A stretch of 64,000 bases of DNA from Dromiciops gliroides. Its lineage: Eukaryota; Chordata; Mammalia; Microbiotheria; Microbiotheriidae. Numbering within the stretch: the stretch's first letter is position 1; the number at the start of each line of letters is the position of its first letter. The stretch covers positions 642,293,306-642,357,305 of the forward strand of contig NC_057863.1 in the NCBI RefSeq assembly GCF_019393635.1, given 5' to 3'. A model generated the notes under the pieces. It was given only the letters and a program-made list of their open reading frames with translations. It made no database searches and was not told the DNA's origin. The translations under genes were made by a program, and so were the position numbers. This document shows positions 24,001 through 34,231 of this stretch, piece after piece.

Positions 24001-24390
24001 TCCCGAGGCCCGAGAAGGAAAGAGAGGGTCATCTGCCCGGGTCCCTGAGGGGAGGCCAGATGCCAGGGTCCTGGGAGGTGTGGAGATCAGGTATAGGGAA
24101 AAAGCACCTGAGTAGCATTAAGACGTCAGCCAGGGTTTGAAGCCTGCTTCTCCTCCCTTGGCCTCAGTTTTCTCTTCTGTAAAATGGGAGGATTATACTA
24201 GATTACCTTCCAGCTGTAATTCCATGCTCCTGTGGGTGATGTCTGCACCTACCGAGAGTTGGCTGACCTTGGCAGATTCCCTGAGGGAGTGAAGGAAGAG
24301 AAAGGACAGGCTTCTCAGCCTCAGCCTCAGAGCAGAGGTAGCAGATTTTACTTTCATTTCCCATCAGGCAGACCTCCTAAGGCGGCTACT
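21016..24390. other. MAG-HAMP interval, mostly single-copy
   Basis: GC-rich unique DNA with many C/G homopolymers, CA runs near 22432-22457 and 23032-23054, and MIR-like remnants near 22240, 23440 and 24100. MAG's upstream non-coding exons and promoter are expected somewhere here but could not be fixed. A minus-strand AATAAA at 21289-21294 is unassigned. Confidence 0.45.
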
Positions 24391-24727
24391 ATTTGCTGAA
24401 ATTGGAGAAAGGACCAAGGTATGACCGTATTTCATCAGTGATACAAATTGTCTACCTTCTCAGGGACAGGTGGAGAAACATAACTATTGCTTCCCAAGGT
24501 AAGACCACAGTATCTCTGCTCTCCACTTATGCCTCAGATAACAAGGGATTGTCTACTGTCGTCAACACACCATGCCAGGTTCCCGACAAAATACAAAGAT
24601 AATGAGTCTCTTCCCTCAAGGAGTTTACAGTCTGATAAGTGTTATAAAACACCTGCCCTAATAAATAGAATTAGAGTGATTGATCTAGAATAGGAGGGGC
24701 CCTCAGAAGCTATTTAACTATTTTCAT

Positions 24728-24900
24728 CATTCAGTCATTTCAATCGTGTCTGATTCTTCATGAACCCATTTGGGGTTTTCTTGGCAGAGATACTGGAGTG
24801 GTTGGCCATTTCCTTCTCCAGCTCATTTGACAGATGAGAAAACTGAGGCAAACAGGATGAAGTGACTTGCCCAGGGTCACACAGCTAGTGTGAGGCCAGA
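24728..24900 (-). mobile_element. Longer MIR-related CORE-SINE
   Basis: Reverse copy with the extended phrase CCATTTCCTTCTCCAGCTCA and the MIR core (CTTGCCCAGGGTCACACAGC). Confidence 0.75.
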
Positions 24901-25075
24901 CTGAGGAAATAGCAGCCCAGGAAGATGAGATTAAGGAGTTATTAGGTCCAAGCAATCACTTTACATATGGGAGTATCCTGAGGCCCAGAGAAGTGATTTA
25001 TGCAGGGTCATATAAGTAGGATATCAGAGTCAGGATCTGAACCCAAGACTTCTGACTCCATATTCCCCCCATTCT

Positions 25076-25213
25076 TTTTCTTCTTTTTTTTTTTGGGGGG
25101 GGGAGTGAGGCAATGGGGGTTAAGTGACTTGCCCAGGGTCACACAGCTAGTAAGTGTCAAGCGTCTGAGGTCAGATTTGAAGTCAGGTCCTCCTACTGCG
25201 CCACCTAGCTGTA
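25076..25213 (-). mobile_element. WSINE1-like CORE-SINE, truncated
   Basis: Reverse copy with T- and G-rich tail; the head is shortened near CTACTGCGCCACCTAGCTG. Confidence 0.8.
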
Positions 25214-25285
25214 CACACTCTTTTCACTATTCCTCACCCTCCTCAGTAAAATGGTCTTAAATTGTGATTCTAAGCAAGATGTGCC

Positions 25286-25555
25286 ATGTTTCCTTCTGTC
25301 TCTGCCCTGGCAGCAGAGAGAGTTGTGAAAAAATGGGGTGCACCATGTATTTTGTATGTTGCCAAGGCCAAGAAAATTTCCTCACATGGGTACCCACCTT
25401 CTAGTGATGAACCTACTGTGAGCTTGGATGACAGATACAACCTGTCCCCAGGCCAATTATCTAATCCTTTTCCGGCTCCGAAGGACAAACCAGCATACGT
25501 GCCCCACCCCCAGACCAACCTTTGGGAAGCCAAAGTCACATCCATTCCATCATGA
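25286..25555 (+). CDS. Unrecognised small ORF, possible terminal exon
   Basis: An 89-codon open frame (start 25286, stop 25553-25555) outside any repeat recognised here. It sits next to a strong acceptor-like tract ending CCCTGGCAG at 25313. From there the frame reads on through KKWGAPCILY and LDDRYNLSPGQLSNPFPAP to KVTSIPS. AATAAA follows at 25805. The composition (Pro, Tyr, Asp, Asn) looks protein-like, and the C-terminal half loosely recalls small cilium or sperm microtubule proteins, but no family was recognised. No known human gene lies between MAG and HAMP. It could equally be chance: noncoding stretches here carry several frames of this length. Confidence 0.2.
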   Translation: MFPSVSALAAERVVKKWGAPCILYVAKAKKISSHGYPPSSDEPTVSLDDRYNLSPGQLSNPFPAPKDKPAYVPHPQTNLWEAKVTSIPS

Positions 25556-26500
25556 GACTGCGGGAGGTCGCCTAGTGAAGCCCGCTTCCTGATTGGCTAA
25601 CAGTGAGCCTGGGATGGGAAGACTGAGCCAATGAGCTGAGTGCAGCGAGTCCAGGGCTGGTGACCACAGAGAGCTTTGGGGAAGTAAAGATGTCGTCTTC
25701 CATCTTCCCTGGTCCATGGAGGGAAGGCTAACCCGAGATGGTTGGGATCACCAAGCTTGGGCCTGGGTAGACCTCTTTAATAGACACTCCTCTTTTCCAT
25801 CACTAATAAACCATAGGAAACAACAGATCCTTGTGATCTGCAGTTGTGGAGACAGAAGAGAAAGATGGAAGAGGATATTAAGCCCCGGGGCCACCCAGAA
25901 ATAGTAGCTGCAATGGTTTGGGGGCAGGTGGGGAAGTGGGAATTGAAGGGGAGATGGGCAATCATCCTGCAGGTGTGGCAAATTCACTGTTCTCAGATGA
26001 TCAAGCAGGCTTAGGGACCGGGAGATCTGGTTCAGCAACCCAGAAAGTTTAGAGAGTAGGGAGAGATGAAGGTAGAATGGGTCTGGGGGCTGAAGGAACT
26101 AGTAGTAGACTGAGGTGCGGGAGGGGTCCAAGGCCCGGAGATGCACCTTTCCCATTGGGATAGTTATTTCTCTGCTTCATCCCTTGCCTCCAACACAAGG
26201 GCATGGAGGAAGACCTCATCACCAGAAATGACCAGGGAAGCTCTCCCCCCAATTCCCACCCCTCCTGCTAGAATCGACAGTTTACATTTGGACTGTAGTC
26301 GAGGGCTGGAATGGAGCACACACTCTCCCCTTCCCACCTGCCTCCCTCACACTGTTTTCAGAACTTCAGAGATGACAAGTGATCATGGAAGGAGGCTCCA
26401 AGCTCCTGGTGGAGGGGGGGGGGACAAGTTGAGACTGACTGGGGTGGCGTGTTCAAGAAAGAGGAAAAAATTCTTGAGTTTTTTTGAGAAAACATCCCAT

Positions 26501-26506
26501 TTTATT
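26501..26506 (-). terminator. HAMP: HAMP poly(A) signal
   Basis: AATAAA on the minus strand about 117 nt after the hepcidin stop codon, giving the short 3'UTR typical of HAMP. Confidence 0.8.
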
Positions 26507-26622
26507 GTGAGACAGTCACAACAGGAAGGGAAAGGGGGAGGGAATAAATTAGAAAATGAAGGGGGAAAGGGAATTTGGGAAGAGGGAGACGAGACGAGAT
26601 GAGATGAGGTGACAGGCTCGGG

Positions 26623-26919
26623 TCACGCCCTGCAACAAAAGCCACATCTTGTGTTGTGACAGCAATTACAGCAGAATGAGCAGATGGGAATATGGCTGTT
26701 GAACCTCTTTGTCCTCTGAAGCAGGGGCTGCCGGGGGGAAAAAGAGGAGGTCAGTGGGTAAAACAGTGGGACTGGCATGGGGGGACTTCTTGGGGAAAAT
26801 CACTCACCATCACATCATCGTGAGCTGGAGCTGCTTCCTGGAGGGGGGTCTGCACTAGGTCCTGTGTCTGTGAAGAAACCCAAGGTCTTGAGGAAGGAGA
26901 CCCCAGGCCAGGGTCCCCA

Positions 26920-26962
<43 letters not shown>

Positions 26963-27203
26963 CACTCTCTCCCTCACTCACTCCCTCTTCTCCTAAAGTC
27001 TGCCCTGTGTGCAGAATACACCCCTCTATACCTCTTAGCACCCAGAGAGCCCCAGCCACCCATCCAGCCCAGGTATCTGGCTCCCTCCCCAGCCAGGCAT
27101 GCCCATGGGCTCTTACCTTGCTTGGTAGAACAGAAGAGCAGACAGAGTTAGAGAAGAGGAGGAACAAGAGGCAAGCAGCCTGGATTTGAGTGGTCAATGC
27201 CAT
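26623..27203 (-). CDS. HAMP: Hepcidin prepropeptide
   Basis: Liver peptide hormone that blocks the iron exporter ferroportin. Exons (minus): 27117-27203, 26808-26867 (60 nt) and 26623-26727, giving 83 aa (human 84). Residues 1-24 or so form the signal peptide (MALTTQIQAACLLFLLF...). Residues 25-57 are the propiece, ending in the furin-type site RTKR. Residues 58-83 are the mature peptide, with all eight cysteines in hepcidin spacing (CSFCCNCC, then C, then CC). Compared with human DTHFPIC, the mature N-terminus reads FNSHIPIC, one residue longer, with His at position 4. The human run of five arginines before the mature peptide is reduced to QRTKR. Promoter elements lie immediately upstream and a poly(A) signal follows, so the gene looks whole. 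Confidence 0.96.
26921..26959 (+). repeat. HAMP: CA microsatellite in HAMP intron 1
   Basis: About 19 CA units between HAMP exons 1 and 2. Confidence 0.95.
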
Positions 27204-27258
27204 TTCTGTCTGTGTGCCTGTGTAGCCCAGGGTTCTGTCCGGCGTCTCAAGCCCGGCA

Positions 27259-27329
27259 CTTTTATGAGGCTCCAGGCCCAAGCCCCCTCCCCTTTGACCC
27301 AACTTACTTTCCAAGAAGATGGTGTCGTC
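27259..27329 (-). promoter_or_regulatory. HAMP: HAMP proximal promoter: TATA-like box and STAT3 site
   Basis: On the minus strand, CATAAAAG (27259-27266) sits about 56 nt upstream of the ATG, as in human HAMP. TTCTTGGAA (27309-27317) matches the STAT3 element that drives the IL-6 response of human HAMP. Just upstream, where human has the BMP-responsive core GGCGCC, the aligned bases (27321-27329) read GACGACACC, so the palindromic core is not visible. Transcription should start near 27230. Placement rests on remembered human promoter sequence. Confidence 0.72.
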
Positions 27330-30045
27330 AAAGGGTGGGGGAGAGATAAGCGGGAACACAGCGCCGGGGGAACAAATGATTGTGTCACCCACAGCCCAGA
27401 GGAGGTGTGTATAGGGGGTGGGGCAGCCAGGGTCACACACGTGACCCAAAAGCAACACAAAGACAGAAACATGGGGTCATGTCATGGCACAGTGGGAAGG
27501 AAGCACCCTAGGTTGGGAGTTAGAAGAGCCAGGTTCAAATTCACCTGCTGGCACAATGTAATCTTGAACAAGTCATTTCCCATCTGGGTCCCTGGGAAAG
27601 GACTCAGACCTCATCTATAAAGGGGGCTTGGCCTAGATGAAATTCCTCTAATTAACCTAAGAGTCTTTAATTGAGCTGATGATCAGTTCTTGAGAAGCCT
27701 GCTTCCACCCAGGAGCAGAGCCAAAGAAATCCCTTTGCTGAGTTCCTCATCCTTTTGCCTCCAAATAAAAAAGCCCCACTCATCCCTCTCCTCCGCAGAG
27801 CCTCCTTGGGTGCCAAGGCGTCTGTCTGTACCATCCTCACCCCTCGGAAGAAGGTGACAACCTCATCTTCACACCGGCCCTCCCTCTGCATCCCGGGGTC
27901 AGTTTTACTCAGCTGGTGAGAGAAGGCGTAGCGTCAATAGAAAGACCAATGGACTTGGACTCCCAAGGTCTGGGTGCGAATGCTGGTGGCTCTGACACTG
28001 TCTGACTGACTTCAACAAACATCTATTAAGCATTTACTACACGGCAAGCACTAATTTAGGTTGTAGAAAGGCCAAAACCAGAAACAGCTGTTACTCTCAG
28101 AGTTTATATTCATTCTACTGCAGAAAAAAACATGTTCTACAGAGAAATACACGCATAACCAAATAACTAAATAAATAAGCCCCAAATGAAGATCGGGAAA
28201 GGTGGTCTGTGGAAGGAAGCCCTTGGGTTGAAGCTCAAAGAGAACCAGGGATTCCAAAAGGTAGGTGTGAAGAGAAAGACCCGTTCTTAGCAGGGAGATG
28301 GGAGACTAGCCTGGGATCACCTGTATTGGGAACACAAGTAATCCTTTTTAATTGGACAGTAGAGTGTGCAGACAGACACACAAAGCCACTAAAGCTTGCC
28401 TAACAGGAGAGGGACACTGGGTTCTAAGAATACTGGTTTGGTGGCCAGGTGGAGGAGGTTTGGAGAGAAGACTGGAGACAAGGGGAACAAGTAGGTGATC
28501 GCGATAGACCCAGCAAGAAGTGGGGAGGCCCAAACTCAGGCAGCCGGCAGTGGGAATGGAAATCGACCCTAGGGCTGTTGACTTAGAACTGGTCCGCCCC
28601 ATTTATCTTCAGGACAAGGAAACTGAGGCTAAAAGGAGGCAACTAGCAAAGCTGATCGTCTGATTACAAATCCATCAGTCTGTCAGGCGCCGAGTTACGT
28701 GCTGGGGATACAGAGGCAAAAGACAGTCCCTGCCCTCAAAGAGCTTCTAATCTAATGGGTTTCTGGCAACTGACTGGATAGGAGGCATGGAGTGTGGAGT
28801 TTAGGGGGACTCTAAGGTCTTAATTTGAGTGACTGGAAAGATGGAACACAATAGGGAAGCGAGGAGGAGGGAAGGTTTGGGGGAGATGACAAGGAGTTCT
28901 CTTTGGGGTGTTGGGCTTGAGTCTAGCAGGCGGGGGTGCTCAAAAAAAATTGTGGCCGGATGTGACGTGACGGCACTTGGTGCCTGCTTAGTGCCGTGTA
29001 TATAATATGTGCTTAATAAATGCTTGACTTGAGATACAACACTCAGCTTCTCTGAACCTCAGTCTCTTCTGTAAACAGATTTGCATTACCTACTCCTCAG
29101 GGGTTCCTGAAAAGGTTTTTGTGAGCCTTAAAGTACTAAATGAATGTGAAGTGTTCCTGTGTACGGTGTCACGAAAGGAAGTTTTCTGCGCCCTCATCCA
29201 CACACCCCCCCCCCCCCATCTCTGCCGTTTGAGACCTATGTGACCTCAGTCAATTCACTTCTGGGCCAATTTCCTCAAGTGAAAATGAGGGAGTTAGTTG
29301 TAAGGTCTCTTCCAAACCCATGTCTTGGATCCCAGTGGAAGAGGGAAAGAGGCCTTTGTCTAAACCCCTCCAAGAAAGCAGGTCACTGCTCAGCCCCAGC
29401 CCTGCCTCCTGTCCCCCCCAGCCTGTTTGCCCAGGTTGGCCTCAGCTCCCCCAACACCCAGGTAGACTTGAAGGCGCCAGATTCGTCCCCACCCATGCAG
29501 GGCTGGGGCAATGACCCTAGGGACGTGGGCCGGGGAGGGAGGACATGGCCATGGGGTTACAGCATGCTCCAGGGCAGCTGACAGCAAAGAGGATTAAGTG
29601 GATGGGTTTGGGGGTACAAGGATAGGAGGCAGGTCCGCGGATGAAGATGGAGCATCAAATAGTGGGTACTGACAGAGACCACCCCTTCTCCTCCCAGTCT
29701 GGACTGTCCCACCACCTCTGGGTAGATTTCATCATCGGCAGGGCTGAGGGCAGGGGTCACCACAGAGGCGCCAGGGCTGGGGCCCTAGGCGACAGAAAGA
29801 CGGGCCAAGCTGGGAATCATCCCTTCCCTCCCCTTTCCGTAAGGAGAGGAGCTCAAGGCCAGAGTTATTGCCACTGGGTGAGTGAGGGTGGGGGCTGAAC
29901 CACAGGCCAGGGATCAGCCTGAGCCTCCTCTAACACCAAGCCCTGTCCTTCACCCCCCATCATCTCCCCGGCCCCCATTCCCATAAATAGGAAGGACATT
30001 GCAGCCAAGGATGGATGGAGGGAGGGAGACCAACAGTTGAGGCGG
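27330..30045. other. HAMP-USF2 interval
   Basis: No gene recognised. MIR-like sequence near 27490-27650, old L2-like phrases near 28020 and 28690, a C-run near 29206 and otherwise single-copy DNA. Distal hepcidin control elements would lie here. Confidence 0.5.
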
Positions 30046-30061
30046 GGGCCGCACAGGCCAG

Positions 30062-30067
30062 TTTATT
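30062..30067 (-). terminator. USF2: USF2 poly(A) signal
   Basis: AATAAA on the minus strand about 600 nt past the USF2 stop, consistent with the 3'UTR length expected for this gene. Confidence 0.72.
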
Positions 30068-30670
30068 GCAGTTTAAATACCTTTCTCTTCTTCTCTTTTT
30101 TTTGTCTTTTTTTTTTTCATAAAGAAATTAAAACACACACACACACCCAAAGAAGGGGTAAGGGTGTCGGGAAGTGAGCTGCGGAGGCGGGAGGCTGGAG
30201 CCCCAAGTCCAAAGAACCCCGAGCCATGGGGTGGCCCCACCCAAGGCTTCCCCCCTTCCTAGCAGCTGTCTCTGTACCTCCAGGGAAAAGGGGGGGGCTG
30301 GCAGAACAGGCCCAGGAAGGAGAAAGCAACCTCTCTCCTTGTGTCCTGCCCCATTCCACCAAAGTGAAGGCAGGAAAGGGAAGCCCGGGAGGGAGCCATG
30401 AGGCGTCATGACTGAATCGAAGTTGGGGGAAAGGTGGGGAAAAGGGAGAGAGTCAGAGAAAACAGACAGAGATGGGCGAAGGTGGACACGTCGGTGGGGT
30501 TCTTTCTGTTGTTTGGGGGGGGTGATGTATTCATGGAAATGCTTTTTTCTCCCCATTTTTGTTAAAAATCTACTATAAAAAATGCAGCTGGGGGAGGGGG
30601 CAGACTCTCTCCCTCTCTGTGCTAAGGGTTGGGGGTCAGAGCCCTCCCTCGAAGACCAAAGGGAGGGGCA

Positions 30671-33600
30671 TTACTGCCGGGTCGCCTCCCCGACAATCTC
30701 CAGGCCGCTGTGTTGCTGCAGCTGGGCTCGGAGCAACGCGTTTTCATTCTTGAGTTCCTCTATCTGGGGAGGGGGTGAGGCAGGCAGTGGGTTCCCCAGC
30801 CCCCCCCATCCCACCCACTCCAGATCTCTGCCCCCCTCCCTGGCCCAGGCCCCGCAGGTCTCACCTGCTGCCTCAAGAGCTCATTGTCCATCTGCAACCT
30901 CTCAGCTTCCTTAAAGGTCTCCTGCATCCGCTGGTTGGTCTGGCGCAGCTCACGGATATAGTCGCAGGCTTTGGACAGGATCCCCCCTTTACTCTGAAGG
31001 ACACCAAGGCAGAGACGGCAATTGGCCCAGACGCAGATGCTGGTAGCCCCCCGGAACAAGCAGGCCTGGCAGTGTCCTCGATCCCGCCCCCGCCCCAGCC
31101 AGCTGCCGCTCCCCGGGAGGCTCATTCTGCCCTGCCCCCTCTAGGATAAACCTCCTCCCTTGCCCCACCCCCTCCCCCGGTCCCTCTGTCTCAGCCTCTT
31201 GAGGCAAGGACTGACCACATTTGGGTCCCTAAGGCCCAGTCTCTGAGACCCGAGGAAATGGGGTTCCCATCCTCAGGCCAGGGGGGCTGGGAGAGACACC
31301 ACTTGTAAGACACTTTGCAAACCTTAATGCTGGCTACTAGGATGAGCCTGAGGGAGGGTGGGGGTGGGCAGGGACAGGAGCTCTCACCGCTCCTGTCTTG
31401 CTGTTGTCCGTGTTACAGTCGGGAATGATTTTGGAGAGCTGAACGATCCAGTTGTTGATCTTGTCCCTCCGCCTCCTCTCCACTACAGGGAGGAAGGAAT
31501 TCCCACCCCGGGAGGGCTTCGTGAGGACTTGGTGGGGACGGGGTGAGAGACAACACCCCCCCCTCCAATGGGCTCCTGGGGCTGAGGGGCACACGAGGAG
31601 CTTCCAAGCATAAAGGGAGAGGTCAGGGAGGGGGAATGAGCTCATCAGGGAAGACTGCAGCTGGGCCTTGAAGGAAGAGCAGGGCTCAGGGTCAGAGGTC
31701 GGCACTGGGGTCCTCATGGGCAAGACAAGAGGTTCCACTAAGGATTTCTAAGTCCTCTTCTGGCTGTCAAAGAGGCCCTCGGGAGGGAGCCTGCAGCAGA
31801 GGGCTCCTGGGGGGAGAAGGCTTGCTGGTCCCAGCTGCTGAGTAGGGGGAGGACAGGGAGCCCCAGGCACCTCCTGAGCTGGGGAGGACTGGACACGGGG
31901 CTTGTCTGTCTGGGAATGGCCAGTCGTAGGGACATAAGGAGGCCCAGCCATTCTAGGCCGCAGGCCACCAGGCTCTCTCTCCCTTCTCTCAAGGCCCCAT
32001 TTCCTGCCTCAGCCCCAGCTCGCCTGGGCTCCCCAGCTTCATCCCCCACCCCATGTCACGTGGATGACGCCAGCACCCAGGACGGGCTCTGCTGAGGGGG
32101 GCAGTGAGGAGGGGGGACCTCAGTCCACAACCTGACAGAGAAGGGCCCTCCACCTCACCTTCATTGTGCTGGGCTCTTCTCCTCTCATCTCGGGGGGTTC
32201 TCGTCCCGTCCATTTTCCTGGAAGAGAGGAAACACACGGCTGTCCCTCTGCAGGCAGCTACCAGCCCCATTTCTGGATGCCCCCCATGGCTCCCCTAGAG
32301 ACCCAAGCAGCCTGTGCCTACGGAGAATAAGGATGGGTCCGAGGAGCAATCGTCCTCTGTGTTCCCGTCTGCAGCACGTCCTGTGGTGTCATCATCACAT
32401 AAAACTGGCCTAGGAGAGGCAGAGTTAGGGTCAGGGTTAGAGATCGCCCTCAAAGTCTGTCAGTTGTGCTGACACCCCAGTCTTTTTTCATCTGGTATGT
32501 GAGGAGGGTGAATTAAACAGTCTCTTCTGATAGAGCTGTGAGACAGCTAGGTGCTACAACAGAGAGAGCCCTGAATCTGGAATACAGAGGACTTGAGTTC
32601 AAACTCAGCCTCAGATAATTCCTAGCTGGGTGACCCAGGGCAAGTCACCTCACTGCCACCTGCCTCGGTTTCCCCAACTACAAAATGGAATAACAGCACC
32701 TACCTCCCTGTAAATGCTTGTTTCCTTCTTCCCTTCATCCCCCCCCCCCCACTGGCTTATGGATGGTTCCATCCCTCCTGATCACTCACCCCAGGCTCTT
32801 TTCCCACTCCTGCCCCATGGCCCAGAATCCCTTGTGCCTCCCCAGTGGAAGGCCTCTAGCCTCTTCACCTCCCGCCTGAAGGCTCTGGTCTGTGGTCTGC
32901 ACGGACACAGCTGTGGCATCCCCCACACTGGATGCGGGGAAGTAGGCAAAGCGGGCCTCCCCACTGACGGCCTCTGCTGCAGGGCTGCCCCCATTGCTGA
33001 AAGGGTTCTGGATCACAGCCTGAGGGGGTAGAGCAGCAGATGGAGCCCAGCCAGCCCTGGACAGACTGGCCTGGCCTGCTGCTCCCTCCCCACCCTCCTC
33101 CCTCCCGCTGTCCTCCACTCTGAGGGTCTCCATCAGCAGGCATGCCGCCTCCGTGTATCCCCGCAAAGTGTGCTCCCAGTCCTGGCTGTGGGGTCTGTGG
33201 GGCGGGGGTCTCCCCTGCGGATCGTGCCCCCCACCGTGGGGGCAAGGCTGGAGCAGGGAGTGGGGGGCAGGGGACGGGAGTCACAGAACCCAGCCCAAAG
33301 CCAAGCCTGCTCCAGGGACTCCAGGGTCTGGGAGGGACGGGGGCCGGTCTAGGGGGCTGTGGGCCCCGGAGGAGGGGCTCCCTCCGGCCGCTGACCTGAG
33401 CCACAGCCTGCTGCCCCCCGGTGAAGGCGGCTGTGGACACCACGCTGACGGCGCCCGTGGTGTCTCCCTGGCCGTCCAGCTGGCCGTCCGTCACCTGGAC
33501 CACTCTGTATGTTACCTGCAGGGGGCAGCAGAGGGCACCGAGTTGGGCTGGGCAGAGGTGAGCTCTGGCCCGCCGGCCCCCAGCCCGGCCCGGGGCCCGC

Positions 33601-34231
33601 ACCCCCCTCCCCCACCGGCCCCCCTCCGCGCGGCCCGCCCCTCCCTCACCTGTCCTCCATTATTCTCTGTGCGGAACTGGTACTGGATGTTGGGCTCCCC
33701 GAACGCCCCCTGCTGGACGCTGGCGATGGCCACCGCGGTCTGCTCCTCGGCCCCGGGCCCTTCCCCGGCTGGGGGCAAAGGGAGGCCGGCTCAGCGCCCC
33801 GGGCGCCCCCTCCCTGTGCCCCGCGCCCCCCGGCGCCCCCCGGGGGTCCCCACTCACTGTCCTGGAGCTCGACGCCCTCCTCCGCTTCGGGTCCCTTCTC
33901 GTGGCTGCAGGGGCGCGGAGACAGCGGTCAGCGGAGGGGCCCGGGGCTGCGGGCGCCCCGCGGGGACCCCACCTCCCTCCGGTCTCCCCGGGCCCTGCGG
34001 GGGCCAGGGGCGGGAAGGGGCGCCCCCCCCCGCCTACCCCCTCCCCAAGCTCGGAGGGGTCTCCCCTGCACCCCCCGCCCGCCCGCGGCCTCCATCTTGT
34101 GCACGGCCCGGCCGGCCGGCGTGCGCTCGCTCCGGAGCGTGGCCGGCCCGGGGCCCTTACCTGGCGGCGGCGGCGGCAGCAGCAGCGGTGGCCGAGGCAG
34201 CGGGGTCCAGACCCGGGTCCAGCATGTCCAT
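30671..34231 (-). CDS. USF2: Upstream stimulatory factor 2 (bHLH-leucine zipper)
   Basis: Nuclear transcription factor binding CACGTG E-boxes as a homodimer or with USF1. Exons (minus): 34161-34231, 33858-33904, 33650-33768, 33396-33515, 32869-33019, 32322-32409, 32159-32217, 31388-31482, 30865-30993 and 30671-30763. Phases all fit, giving 972 nt (323 aa). The N-terminus MDMLDPGLD is followed by eight alanines (fewer in human). The USF-specific region includes QFYVMMTPQDVLQTG. The basic region has RRRAQHNEVERRRRDK (about 213-228) with the His and Glu that read the E-box. Helix-loop-helix runs to about 264 and the leucine zipper to about 315. The human exon encoding VGVDGAAQRPG... (27 aa) was not found in 33020-33395; the flanking exons join in frame without it. 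It starts in a CpG island. Confidence 0.96.
32541..32706 (+). mobile_element. MIR-like CORE-SINE in USF2 intron
   Basis: Diverged copy (GACAGCTAGGTGCTACAACA ... GGGCAAGTCACCTCACTGCC ... CAAAATGGAATAACAGCACC), antisense to USF2. Confidence 0.7.
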
